From positions 1 to 49,476 of the forward strand of contig JAZNIW010000033.1 of assembly GCA_045577695.1 (NCBI GenBank): DNA of 49,476 nucleotides, written 5' to 3'. A model generated the notes under the pieces. The model was not told where the DNA came from and did not search any database. It was given only the letters and a program-made list of their open reading frames with translations. Below, piece after piece: positions 40,651-49,350 of this stretch. The DNA is from UMGS1279 sp045577695 (GTDB lineage Bacteria > Bacillota > Clostridia > Oscillospirales > Acutalibacteraceae). The first letter of the stretch is position 1. Each line of letters starts with the position of its first letter. Position numbers and translations under genes: made by a program.

Positions 40651-42256
40651 ATTGTTTATTATCGTATTGGTCACAGAGTTGATTGATTTGTTCGGCAAAA
40701 CGTGCAATATCTTTGTTAGGACTATTGCGATTGCGCTCAATCACAGCCAATAAGCGTCGTCCGGCAATCATCAAGCGCTCGAAAACGGCGGCTGCACGCT
40801 TAGTTTTATAAGCCGTTTTCGAAATCTTAACAATTTTGCCCTTGGCCACACAAAGGCCACTTTGCAAATCATATTCATCGCCGCTGTATGGAGCCAAAGC
40901 TTCACAACCAATACGGCGGGTTACCTCTTCGGCGAAGATATCACAAACCGAATCCTCCCCATGGTTGACAAAAACCTTTTTTGGTTTTTTCTCCATCGCA
41001 GATAACCAGGAAAGCAACATTTCCTTATCGGCATGACCGCTGATTCCGTCTAAAGACTGAATCTTAGCGCGTACGGCAATTTCTTCGCCGAATAGTTTTA
41101 CACTCGGCTCACCGTGAATTAATTTGTTTCCTACGGTTCCCTCGGATTGATAACCAACAAACAAAACCGTAGAATCGTTTCGCCAGAGATTATGTTTTAA
41201 ATGATGCCGAATGCGGCCGGCCTCACACATCCCGGAGGCCGATAATATCACCTTTGGATTTGGATCTTCGTTAATCAAACGGGAATCATCCGAGGTAATT
41301 GACAACTTTAGTCCCTTGAAATGAATGGGGTCGATGCCGTTTTTGAGCAACGCTAAGGTTTCAGCATCGTAATATTCGGTAAGTCCGCTCCCATAAATAT
41401 TCGTGGCTTCGGCCGCTAAGGGACTATCCACATAGACGGCAAAATCCTTATGTCCGATTAAGAGATTTTTTTCCTTAATTGTGCGAATCAAATACAATAA
41501 TTCCTGCGTTCGACCAATGGCAAACGAGGGAATCACCACATTCCCGCCGCGGTCAAAAGTGTCTTGCAATACGGAGCTCAACTGAGTAACGTAATCGGGC
41601 CGTTCACCGTGCAAACGGTCGCCATAGGTGGATTCAATCACCACATAATCGGCCGCTTTTGGCGGTTGCGGATCACGAATTAAGGGACGATCTATATTTC
41701 CCAAATCACCCGAAAACAATAGTGTTGTCGTTTTACCCTCTTCGGTTACGGTAAGATAAACACTTGAAGAGCCGAGTAAATGGCCGGCATCAAAAAAGGT
41801 AACGGTGATGCCGTCAGCCACCGATAATTGTTTTCCATACGAAAAAGAGCGAAACTGCGAAACAGCTTGTTCAGCATCAGCAATCGTATATAGTGGAACA
41901 TAGGGTTCCTCTCCCGCTCGCTTGGATTTGCGATTGCGCCATTGTGCCTCAAACTCTTGAATATGTGCCGAATCTCGCAGCATAATTTGACAAAGTTTAT
42001 GGGTGGCTTCGGTCGAAAAAATCGGACCCGTAAAACCGGCGGCAACCAATGCGGGAATTTTTCCCGAATGGTCAATATGGGCATGGGTTAACAGCACCAT
42101 ATCAATTTCGCTCACCGTAACCGGAATATCACAATTTTCATAAATATCGGCGCCTTGTTCCATCCCACAATCGATTAAAATCTTTTTACCGCAAGCTTGT
42201 AGCAAACTACACGAGCCGGTCACTTCATGCGCGGCACCCAAAAAGGTCAGTTTCAT
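40649..42256 (-). CDS. Beta-CASP metallo-beta-lactamase-fold RNA-processing exonuclease
   Basis: 535 residues with the zinc motif THAHIDHSG (H58, H60, D62, H63), later ligands in DAGHLLGSSS and FSGDLGN, the beta-CASP insert (ESTYGDR, IPSFAIGRTQELL, LSASGMCEAGRIRHHLKHNL) and the C-terminal SGHADKEML and VNHGE blocks. This is the YsgA/CPSF-like RNA nuclease group, probably acting on RNA in the cytoplasm. AAGGAG lies about 10 nt before the ATG. It ends the second leftward train, 21 bp after a chromate transporter gene, and shares a terminator with gap. Confidence 0.88.
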   Translation of the reverse strand: MKLTFLGAAHEVTGSCSLLQACGKKILIDCGMEQGADIYENCDIPVTVSEIDMVLLTHAHIDHSGKIPALVAAGFTGPIFSTEATHKLCQIMLRDSAHIQEFEAQWRNRKSKRAGEEPYVPLYTIADAEQAVSQFRSFSYGKQLSVADGITVTFFDAGHLLGSSSVYLTVTEEGKTTTLLFSGDLGNIDRPLIRDPQPPKAADYVVIESTYGDRLHGERPDYVTQLSSVLQDTFDRGGNVVIPSFAIGRTQELLYLIRTIKEKNLLIGHKDFAVYVDSPLAAEATNIYGSGLTEYYDAETLALLKNGIDPIHFKGLKLSITSDDSRLINEDPNPKVILSASGMCEAGRIRHHLKHNLWRNDSTVLFVGYQSEGTVGNKLIHGEPSVKLFGEEIAVRAKIQSLDGISGHADKEMLLSWLSAMEKKPKKVFVNHGEDSVCDIFAEEVTRRIGCEALAPYSGDEYDLQSGLCVAKGKIVKISKTAYKTKRAAAVFERLMIAGRRLLAVIERNRNSPNKDIARFAEQINQLCDQYDNKQ

Positions 42257-42277
42257 AAGACAATACTCCTTTTGTGA

Positions 42278-42862
42278 TTATACTGATAAATTACATCCAT
42301 ATCCTACTGCAACGCCAATGGCTGCTGAAGAGACGATAAGCACAATTGGATGAACTTTGTAAAAGGCCAAAACCGTCATTACCAAAAAAATAACGGCCGA
42401 AATATAAAAGGAAATGTCAGAAAAGACCGCCAAATGGAAACCTCCGTGGAAAAAGACCGTTCCGGCGACCGAAACAACTGCCGCTCCAATCAGTCCGATT
42501 GCGGTCGGTTTTATCCCCGAAAGGCACCCCTTAACAATTTTGTTTTTCTGAAACCTTTCATAGCACTTGGCAACAATTAAAATGATGATAAACGAAGGTA
42601 AAATAACGCCGAGAGTCGCCGCAAAAGCGCCAAAAAAACCGGATTCTTCCGTTCCAATATAGGTCGCCATATTTACTGCAAACGGACCCGGCGTACTTTC
42701 ACTCACCGCGATAAAATTAATTAATTCACTTTGATCGACCCAACCGCGGGCAAGGGTTTCCTCTTGAATGAGTGGCAGCATAGCATACCCGCCACCAAAG
42801 GTAAACAATCCAATTTTAAAAAAGGCAACAAATAATTCTAAACAATTCATAAGAAGTTCCAT
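42278..42862 (-). CDS. Chromate transporter, short CHR protein (second of a pair)
   Basis: A 194-residue membrane protein with one CHR domain: FFKIGLFTFGGGYAMLPLIQEE near the start, then ESTPGPFAVNMATYIG and about five to six hydrophobic helices. Short CHR proteins work as heterodimeric pairs equivalent to the two halves of long ChrA. Its ATG overlaps the stop of the partner by 1 bp (TAATG), with AAGGAGGG about 9 nt upstream. The true ion may be chromate or another oxyanion such as sulfate; no chromate-resistance genes are nearby. Confidence 0.85.
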   Translation of the reverse strand: MELLMNCLELFVAFFKIGLFTFGGGYAMLPLIQEETLARGWVDQSELINFIAVSESTPGPFAVNMATYIGTEESGFFGAFAATLGVILPSFIIILIVAKCYERFQKNKIVKGCLSGIKPTAIGLIGAAVVSVAGTVFFHGGFHLAVFSDISFYISAVIFLVMTVLAFYKVHPIVLIVSSAAIGVAVGYGCNLSV

Positions 42863-43428
42863 TATTGCTGTCCCTCCTTATTCATGGCTATCCAAGAGGA
42901 GACCAGTCCAATAAGTGCCGCCGAAACAAGCAGTAATAATACATTGACGCCGCACACCGATCCGATAAAGGCAAGACCAACCAAACTGTATCCCAGTGCC
43001 GTTTTGGGGCATTTTTTCATCATCCCGACAAATGCTTTCAGCAACAAAGCCAATACGCCTGCACGAATACCAAAAAAAGCATATTTAACAACCTTGATAT
43101 CTGAAAATCCTTTCAATAAATTGGCAATCAAAAGAATAACAATAAAAGAAGGTATTACCACCCCAAGGGTAGCGCAAAAAGCACCACAAAATCCTGCCGT
43201 ACGGCATCCGATAAAGGTAGCAGTATTGATCGCAATCGGGCCCGGAGTAGATTCTGCAATGGCAATGATTTCTAAAATATCGTCGTCACTGACCCATTTT
43301 TTATTTTCAACAACCTCTTTTTGAATGAGGGGAATCATAGCATATCCGCCACCGAAGGTAAAAGCGCCGATTTTGAAAAAGGTGAGAAAAAGTTGCAAAC
43401 ATTTTTTCCATTTCTGATTTTTAGACAT
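42862..43428 (-). CDS. Chromate transporter, short CHR protein (first of a pair)
   Basis: 188 residues with a single CHR domain (FFKIGAFTFGGGYAMIPLIQKE, AESTPGPIAINTATFIG) and about five to six helices. It is homologous to its downstream partner, with the two likely descended from a duplication and assembling in opposite orientations in the membrane. The start is ATG with AAAGGAAA upstream, 27 bp after mutS2. Function in oxyanion export is known for the family; its physiological role in this anaerobe-type genome is open. Confidence 0.85.
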   Translation of the reverse strand: MSKNQKWKKCLQLFLTFFKIGAFTFGGGYAMIPLIQKEVVENKKWVSDDDILEIIAIAESTPGPIAINTATFIGCRTAGFCGAFCATLGVVIPSFIVILLIANLLKGFSDIKVVKYAFFGIRAGVLALLLKAFVGMMKKCPKTALGYSLVGLAFIGSVCGVNVLLLLVSAALIGLVSSWIAMNKEGQQ

Positions 43429-43455
43429 AGATTTCCTTTCCTCTTCTCGCAGCTA

Positions 43456-45843
43456 CTATTTTATTTCCACCACGGTCACGCCATCTTCTCCCTCACCAAA
43501 CAGACCGGGTCGACTGTTGGCCACCGATGGATGGGAACGAAGATGGGAACGCACTGCTTTTTTCAACACACCGGTTCCTTTACCGTGAATGATGGTAACT
43601 ATTTCTGTGCCAGCCAATACCGCCTCATCCAAAAAGCGGTCAACCTCCATCAATCCTTCGTCACAGGCAAATCCACGAATATCCAATTCTCGCTTGGCGA
43701 TTCGCATCCCTTTTGAGGAGATGCCTTTGACTTTACGAATGGCGGGCTTTTTCTCTTTACCGCCACCTTTGAGTAATATAATATCGGTAACGGAAACCTT
43801 TGTTTTCAAAGCACCAATAACAACAAATACAGTTTTGCCGTCCTCCCCGACTTTATCAATCACCCCCTCGCGCGATACGCCGCGAATTTTCACGCGATCA
43901 CCCGGCAGCAAGGGACGGTCGAGTGGCTCAGACACAAATTCCTCTTTTCGTTCGGCCGCATCGACCGTTTTTTCCATCGAACGAATGGTTTGCTTAGCTA
44001 AGTGCCGTGCGCGTTCAGCCATTTCACTGCTGTTTTGTCGATTGAGCTGTCTTTTTAAATCGTCGATTTCGTTGAGCATTCGATTGGATTGTTCACGGGC
44101 CTGTTCAATAATATCATTTGCTTTTTGGCGGGCCTGTTCCATCATTTTGTCGCGTTGCACCTGAACCTCGTGCAGACGCTCTTTTACTGCCTTGCGGCTC
44201 TGTTCCAACTCACTTTGAATGCGATGAATTTCAATCTTACTTTTTTCGGCTTCTATATAGGCTTGTTCCAAACGGCCAACAACACTTTCAAAACGGCGAT
44301 TTTCTTCACTCACCAAACCTTTGGCGTTTTCCACCAAACGCTCTTCCAACCCTAACCGCCGCGAAATAGCAAAGGCGTTCGAACGACCGGGCACCCCAAT
44401 GAGCAATCGGTAGGTCGGTTGAAGAGATTCTACGTCGAATTCACAACAGGCATTTTCCACCCCGTTTGTTTCTAAGGCAAAGGCTTTGAGTTCTGCGTAG
44501 TGGGTGGTGGCCACCACACTGCTGCCACCGGCAATTAGTTCTTTTAAAATAGAAATGCTTAGTGCTGCTCCTTCAATCGGGTCGGTGCCGGAGCAAAGTT
44601 CATCAAATAAAACCAAGGTGTTGGGACCTGCTTGTTTTAAAATATCTATAATACGATTCATATGGGAAGAAAAGGTTGAAAGAGATTGTTCAATGCTCTG
44701 CTCATCCCCGATATCAGCATAGACCCCATCGAACACAGCGATTTGTGAATTATCATCGGCCGGAATCATAAGTCCACAATAGGTCATTAAGGTGAACAAG
44801 CCAACCGTTTTGAGTGAAACCGTTTTACCGCCGGTATTCGGACCTGTGATGACCAAAACGCGATAATCTTGTCCCAGTGATATCGTAATCGGCACTACTG
44901 TTTTGGGTGAAATTAAGGGATGTCGGGCTTTTTTTAGAAAAACCATTCCATCACGATTCAACCGCGGAAGAGATGCCCGCATAGCATAGGCCAAATTAGC
45001 TTTGGCAAAGGCCATATCCAAACAAAGCAAAGCCTCGTAAGAGGTAATCATTACATCGGAAAACTGCGCCGCTTCGGCCGAAAGTTCTGCCAAAATACGT
45101 TCTATCTCTTCCTTTTCGCGAGAGAGAAGTACCTTAATCTCATTGTTGATTTCAACCACAGCCATCGGCTCCACAAAAAGAGTCGCCCCCGAAGAGGAAG
45201 TATCGTGTACCAAGCCGGGAATCTGGCCGCGATGTTCCGCTTTCACCGGCACAACATATCGCCCTTGCCGTTGTGTAATTAGTGCATCTTGCAAATGGTT
45301 TGTATGTTTCGGGTCGCGAATTAACCCCTCAAGGCGACTTTTAATATTGGCCGAGGCTGATACCAACTTGCGACGAATATCGGCTAAGGCCGGCGAAGCG
45401 TGGTCGTTTAACTCGTCCTCATTTTTTATTGAGAAGAAAAGCTTATCTTCGAAATATTTGTTAGGAAAAAGGGCCGAAAAAGAATCGTCCAACGCGGTGG
45501 GCAACGAAGCCGATGCTTCCCGCCATTCCTTCACCGAGCGCACCACACGAAGCAACTCCCCAATTTGAAGAAGTGCCGGCAACGGAAGGGTTGCTCCCGC
45601 TTTCGCATTGGCCAAATAGGCATTGCAATTTTTCACCGCACCAAACGACGGCTTACCAAACTTGGCAATCAAAACATAGGCATCCTCGGTTTGTTTCAGG
45701 CGATATTGCACCGTTTCAAAAGAAAAAGACGGTTCCAAAGAAAGACATGCCTCGGCCGTTTCGGGAAGAGCCGCCTGCTTGGATAACAGCCCCAACACCT
45801 TATCCAATTCCAATGCTTTACCATTTCGTTTCATATCGTTCAT
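43456..45843 (-). CDS. mutS2: Endonuclease MutS2 (ribosome rescue/anti-recombination ATPase)
   Basis: 795 residues with the MutS2 layout: a clamp/core region (about 1-290), the ABC-type ATPase with Walker A GPNTGGKT (334-341), LFDELCSGTDP and a THY switch, a long coiled coil (about 510-620), a KOW-like segment (LLPGDRVKIRG), and a C-terminal Smr nuclease domain (LDIRGFACDEGL, IIHGKGTGVL). MutS2 suppresses recombination in some species and splits collided ribosomes in Bacillus. ATG 45843 overlaps the recO stop (ATGA). Grouped with recO and ribosome-assembly genes, either role fits. Confidence 0.93.
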   Translation of the reverse strand: MNDMKRNGKALELDKVLGLLSKQAALPETAEACLSLEPSFSFETVQYRLKQTEDAYVLIAKFGKPSFGAVKNCNAYLANAKAGATLPLPALLQIGELLRVVRSVKEWREASASLPTALDDSFSALFPNKYFEDKLFFSIKNEDELNDHASPALADIRRKLVSASANIKSRLEGLIRDPKHTNHLQDALITQRQGRYVVPVKAEHRGQIPGLVHDTSSSGATLFVEPMAVVEINNEIKVLLSREKEEIERILAELSAEAAQFSDVMITSYEALLCLDMAFAKANLAYAMRASLPRLNRDGMVFLKKARHPLISPKTVVPITISLGQDYRVLVITGPNTGGKTVSLKTVGLFTLMTYCGLMIPADDNSQIAVFDGVYADIGDEQSIEQSLSTFSSHMNRIIDILKQAGPNTLVLFDELCSGTDPIEGAALSISILKELIAGGSSVVATTHYAELKAFALETNGVENACCEFDVESLQPTYRLLIGVPGRSNAFAISRRLGLEERLVENAKGLVSEENRRFESVVGRLEQAYIEAEKSKIEIHRIQSELEQSRKAVKERLHEVQVQRDKMMEQARQKANDIIEQAREQSNRMLNEIDDLKRQLNRQNSSEMAERARHLAKQTIRSMEKTVDAAERKEEFVSEPLDRPLLPGDRVKIRGVSREGVIDKVGEDGKTVFVVIGALKTKVSVTDIILLKGGGKEKKPAIRKVKGISSKGMRIAKRELDIRGFACDEGLMEVDRFLDEAVLAGTEIVTIIHGKGTGVLKKAVRSHLRSHPSVANSRPGLFGEGEDGVTVVEIK

Positions 45844-46589
45844 AAGACTGATTCCTTCACAGAAAGATAAAAATCTAAGGTTTTAAAATGATGTTCACTT
45901 TGCACCGAAACATACTTTTCGGTGATGGCCGTTAATCTTTGTAAATCCTGTTCGGGAATCTCAAACCCGAATATTTTTTCAAACGGCGAATAAATAATAT
46001 GCCGCATTGCTGCCAACAAGGTAGGGGTAAGCCAAACACTTTCGCCAGCCTCTCCCTTACATTGTGAACAGAACATACAACCTTCGGTATAGGAAAAACG
46101 AAACACACCTTGTTCACATTCGCAACCGGCACAGACCGTTAAATCCGGCATAAATCCGGCCAGAGAAATCATTTTCAACTCGGTGACAGATTTAATAAGC
46201 AAAGGTGGTTTGCTTTGTTTGTTTAAAAAATAAAGCGCGTTTAGCACCAACCGTAAAATTTCGGTCGGCTCATACTCTTCGGGGGTTAGCCGCAAGGCCA
46301 TTTCGCAAAAATATTGTGCCAATGCAAACTCTTCCAAATGATAACGTAAATCAAAAAAGAGTTCTATCGGCAAACTGTCACTAAGCTTATATGTATCCTT
46401 ATTTTGATACAAAGTAAAATTAGCATAACAAAACAAGGAGGTTGCGGCGGTATTTTTGCTTTTCATCCGCCGCACACCATCGGCAAACGCGCGAATAATT
46501 CCGTGTTCGCGCGTTAAAATCACCAATAATTTATCGTTCTCACCGATATTGGTTTCCTTGATGATCAGACCCGGAGTTTGAATTTTCAT
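45840..46589 (-). CDS. recO: DNA repair protein RecO
   Basis: RecO helps load RecA through RecFOR. The N-terminal OB fold begins MKIQTPGLIIKETNIGENDKLL, and the zinc site is made of C153-x2-C156 and C174-x2-C177, with extra cysteines C158 and C171 nearby. 249 residues is typical. Start is ATG 46589; GGAGG is 13 nt upstream, a long spacing, but the conserved N-terminus leaves no other choice. The reading frame of the small YqzL-like gene overlaps its first 50 bases, so translation is probably coupled. The order era-yqzL-recO is conserved in Firmicutes. Confidence 0.93.
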   Translation of the reverse strand: MKIQTPGLIIKETNIGENDKLLVILTREHGIIRAFADGVRRMKSKNTAATSLFCYANFTLYQNKDTYKLSDSLPIELFFDLRYHLEEFALAQYFCEMALRLTPEEYEPTEILRLVLNALYFLNKQSKPPLLIKSVTELKMISLAGFMPDLTVCAGCECEQGVFRFSYTEGCMFCSQCKGEAGESVWLTPTLLAAMRHIIYSPFEKIFGFEIPEQDLQRLTAITEKYVSVQSEHHFKTLDFYLSVKESVL

Positions 46590-46713
46590 TTTTCACTTCA
46601 TCCTCCTGCTCCTTTTTCTGACTGGCTACATAGGATAAATAGGCCAACACCGACCCATTTTTTAAAAATTCATTCCAGTGTTCATCACTTAACAACCAAA
46701 ACACCCTTTCCAC
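46540..46713 (-). CDS. yqzL: YqzL-like small protein between era and recO
   Basis: A 57-residue frame starting GTG reads MERVFWLLSDEHWNEFLKNG followed by SVLAYLSYVASQKKEQEDEVK; the VFW-x-LF-like start and the AYLxY block fit the YqzL family of about 45-60 residues, and in Bacillus yqzL lies exactly between era and recO. The GTG at 46713 or GTG at 46704 may be used; neither has a strong Shine-Dalgarno site, so the start is uncertain. It overlaps recO by 50 bp in another frame. Function of the family is unknown. Confidence 0.6.
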   Translation of the reverse strand: MERVFWLLSDEHWNEFLKNGSVLAYLSYVASQKKEQEDEVKNENSNSGSDHQGNQYR

Positions 46714-46794
46714 TTTTATAGAATTATTTTTTGTGGATTTATGTTTGGTATGAGCGGTAATTTTTCTTTCACCTTTTTGGATGAAAATGGAAAT

Positions 46795-47724
46795 CTACTG
46801 GTTGAGTCCCAACGAATGAATAATGCCGCCGCGATTGCGCCAATCTTCTTTTACCTTAACCCAAAGTTTGAGCGAGGTACGACAGCCAAAAAAATCTTCA
46901 ATATCACTTCTGGCCATACTGCCAATCCGCTTAAGCATACTACCGCCTTTTCCGATAAGAATGCCTTTATGGCTTTCTTTTTCGCAATAAATGGTGGCGC
47001 CAACCTCCAAAATTGCTTCTCCCTCGCGGTTATCCCGCTCGTAAAATTGTTCAATCTCAACGGCAGTACCGTGTGGAATTTCATCCTTTAGGGTGAGCAA
47101 AATCTTTTCGCGTATCATTTCGGCCACCATCACACGGTCAGGTTGGTCGGACACCGTTTCAGAATCGAAATAATGGGGTGCCGGAACAGAAAAGACCGAA
47201 AGTTCCTCTATTAAAGCGTCGATTCCGTCCCCGTTGGCGGCCGAAATGGGCACCACTGCGGCAAATTCATATGCTTTGGTGTAGGCCGCAATCATCCCTA
47301 AGAGTTCTTCTTTTTTTTGCAGTAAATCAATTTTATTCACAGCCAATACGGTGGGCAATTTTTGCCGTTTTAACTGCGCAAGCAATTCCACCTCGGCCGG
47401 CGGCAATCGTTCGGCATCAAAGCGAAATTTCGGAGCAGCTTCCACCACCAACACTGCCGCTTCCACATCGGAAAGGCCGGAATGAACCGCCTTATTCATA
47501 TGCTTATCCAGCATATTACGGGGCTTGTGAAAACCAGGGGTATCCACAAAAACTATTTGGTTCTCGCCTCGATTACAAACTCCCATAATGCGAGTACGGG
47601 TAGTTTGGGGTTTATCCGAAACAATAGCTACTTTCTGTCCGACGGCGGCATTGACAAAAGAAGATTTTCCCACATTGGGACGGCCGACAATTGCAATGAA
47701 GGCCGATTTCGTATTTTGTTCCAA
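46795..47724 (-). CDS. era: GTPase Era
   Basis: An essential GTPase that helps assemble the 30S subunit and binds the 3' end of 16S rRNA. G1 is GRPNVGKS (14-21), G2 the TTRTRIMG region, G3 DTPGFHKP (about 61-68), G4 NKIDLL and G5 SAANGDG; the C-terminal KH domain has GILIGKGGSMLKRIG. The start is TTG at 47724 because no ATG lies near the family N-terminus; a GAGAGG site is about 11 nt away. 309 residues is normal. It follows ybeY by 54 bp, a classic pairing for 16S rRNA maturation. Confidence 0.96.
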   Translation of the reverse strand: MEQNTKSAFIAIVGRPNVGKSSFVNAAVGQKVAIVSDKPQTTRTRIMGVCNRGENQIVFVDTPGFHKPRNMLDKHMNKAVHSGLSDVEAAVLVVEAAPKFRFDAERLPPAEVELLAQLKRQKLPTVLAVNKIDLLQKKEELLGMIAAYTKAYEFAAVVPISAANGDGIDALIEELSVFSVPAPHYFDSETVSDQPDRVMVAEMIREKILLTLKDEIPHGTAVEIEQFYERDNREGEAILEVGATIYCEKESHKGILIGKGGSMLKRIGSMARSDIEDFFGCRTSLKLWVKVKEDWRNRGGIIHSLGLNQ

Positions 47725-47778
47725 CTTCTTATTCCTCTCTTTAAAGCAAAACTCCGTTTGTTTATTTTCCGGTATGTC

Positions 47779-48276
47779 TTATTCCTCGTATGTATCATCG
47801 CCGCCGCGCAAAACGCCGAGTTTGGTTAATACCGATTCCTCAGCCTCTCGCATTTTCATCTGCTCAATGCCACCGTTTACGTGGTCATATCCCAACAGAT
47901 GCAACATCGAATGCACCGTTAAGAAGGCGATTTCTCGTTGTAAGGAATGTCCATATTCTTCGGATTGGCGAACGGCGTGGTCCACCGAGATAACAATATC
48001 CCCCAGCAGCTTTGCTCCATTTTCAGGATTGGTATCATACACACCATTTTCCCCCAAAGGAAAGGATAAAACATCGGTTGCCGATTCGATATTGCGGAAT
48101 GAGGCGTTGAGTTCCTTAATTTTTTCATCGTCCACAAAGGTGACATTTACTTCGGCTGGCTCCAAAAACGATTCGGTAACCAGTACCGCATTGCAAGCAC
48201 GTCGAACCAACAAGCGAATACCGGAAGGCAATTTAATACCGGTTTGTTTTTCCGTAATAATGACTTTTGCTTTCAT
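47779..48276 (-). CDS. ybeY: rRNA maturation endoribonuclease YbeY
   Basis: A zinc-dependent RNase needed for 16S rRNA 3' end maturation. Metal ligands H122, H126 and H132 lie in VHSMLHLLGYDHVNGG, with serine in place of the usual glycine after the first histidine. TDVLSFP (about 67-73) and GDIVIS are conserved. 165 residues is standard. The ATG is preceded by GGAGGAAATAAAAT, which overlaps the end of phoH, so translation is coupled. It lies between phoH and era as in most Firmicutes. Confidence 0.96.
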   Translation of the reverse strand: MKAKVIITEKQTGIKLPSGIRLLVRRACNAVLVTESFLEPAEVNVTFVDDEKIKELNASFRNIESATDVLSFPLGENGVYDTNPENGAKLLGDIVISVDHAVRQSEEYGHSLQREIAFLTVHSMLHLLGYDHVNGGIEQMKMREAEESVLTKLGVLRGGDDTYEE

Positions 48277-48279
48277 ATT

Positions 48280-49245
48280 TTATTTCCTCCTGTTTTCTTC
48301 GTGCCGTTCGTAAGCCTTGATGATTTCCATCACCAATTTATGCCGCACAACGTCCTTTCCGGATAATTTGATAATAGCAATATCGTCCAACCCTTTGAGT
48401 ACTGTTAAAATATCCCGAAGACCGGATTTTTTTCCATCCGGCAAATCGATTTGGGTAATATCGCCGGTTACCACCGCTTTGGAATTGAATCCCAAACGGG
48501 TTAAAAACATTTTCATCTGTTCACAACTGGTATTTTGTGCTTCATCTAAAATAATAAAACTATCATCTAAGGTGCGTCCACGCATATAAGCCAGCGGAGC
48601 CACCTCAATATCCCCCCGCTCTTGATAGCGATTAAAGGCTTCTGCCCCCAACATATCAAACAAAGCATCGTATAACGGGCGTAGATAGGGGTCGACCTTT
48701 TGTTGCAAATCCCCCGGCAAAAAGCCTAATTTTTCGCCCGCTTCCACAGCGGGACGGGTTAATACAATACGACTGACCTGCTTGGCCCGAAAAGCCTTAA
48801 CCGCCATCGCAACAGCCAAATAGGTTTTACCGGTACCTGCCGGACCCACGCTAACCGTAATGGTGTTGGAGCCAATGGCTTCTAAATACTTTCGCTGTCC
48901 CAATGTTTTCGGCTTAATGGGACGTCCCTTGGAGGTAATACATACACAGTCCGAATCGGCCAAAAGGGAAAGTTTTTCCTCCTTATTTTCGCGCACCAAT
49001 GAAAAGACATAGTGCAAGTTTTGTTCGGTAATTTGCTCCCCTTTTTCTAGGAGTGTTAAAAGTCCGTTGATGGCGCGGACGGCCGATAAAACATCTTCCA
49101 TTTCTCCGCGGACCTTTATTTCGCTGGCATGGGTGGAAATCATCACCGAAAATTCCTTTTCGATTTGATGGATATTTTCATCAAAATTCCCAAACAAACT
49201 GAGCATATTATCTATACGGTCAATGGAAACCGACTGCTCGAACAT
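48280..49245 (-). CDS. phoH: PhoH family P-loop protein
   Basis: A 321-residue PhoH/PhoL-type ATPase, tied to RNA metabolism through its linkage to ybeY. The N-terminal 100 residues are KH-like; Walker A is GPAGTGKT (134-141), followed by LTRPAVEAGEKLGFLPGDLQQKVDPYLRPL, Walker B ILDEAQNT and the GDITQIDLP block. ATG 49245 has GGAGGT 6 nt upstream. It is the first gene of the leftward phoH-ybeY-era-recO train. The 105 bp up to the right-hand repeat end must hold its promoter; I see AT-rich hexamers (TATGAT, TAATAT) but no confident pair. Confidence 0.94.
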   Translation of the reverse strand: MFEQSVSIDRIDNMLSLFGNFDENIHQIEKEFSVMISTHASEIKVRGEMEDVLSAVRAINGLLTLLEKGEQITEQNLHYVFSLVRENKEEKLSLLADSDCVCITSKGRPIKPKTLGQRKYLEAIGSNTITVSVGPAGTGKTYLAVAMAVKAFRAKQVSRIVLTRPAVEAGEKLGFLPGDLQQKVDPYLRPLYDALFDMLGAEAFNRYQERGDIEVAPLAYMRGRTLDDSFIILDEAQNTSCEQMKMFLTRLGFNSKAVVTGDITQIDLPDGKKSGLRDILTVLKGLDDIAIIKLSGKDVVRHKLVMEIIKAYERHEENRRK

Positions 49246-49350
49246 ACTCTACCTCCGTTTTTTTACACTTTATATTATCATAACACATATTCTCTCTAAT
49301 TTCCAGTGTTTAACCGCATTTTTTCTTCCCTGGCGTGTAGATAAATCAAT

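Noticed and set aside
43589..44164. 191-residue plus-strand frame opposite mutS2
   Set aside because: Shadow frame rich in Ser/Leu with no start site; mutS2 is complete on the other strand.
47588..48313. 241-residue plus-strand frame across era and ybeY
   Set aside because: It spans the antisense of two confident genes and has no domain pattern.
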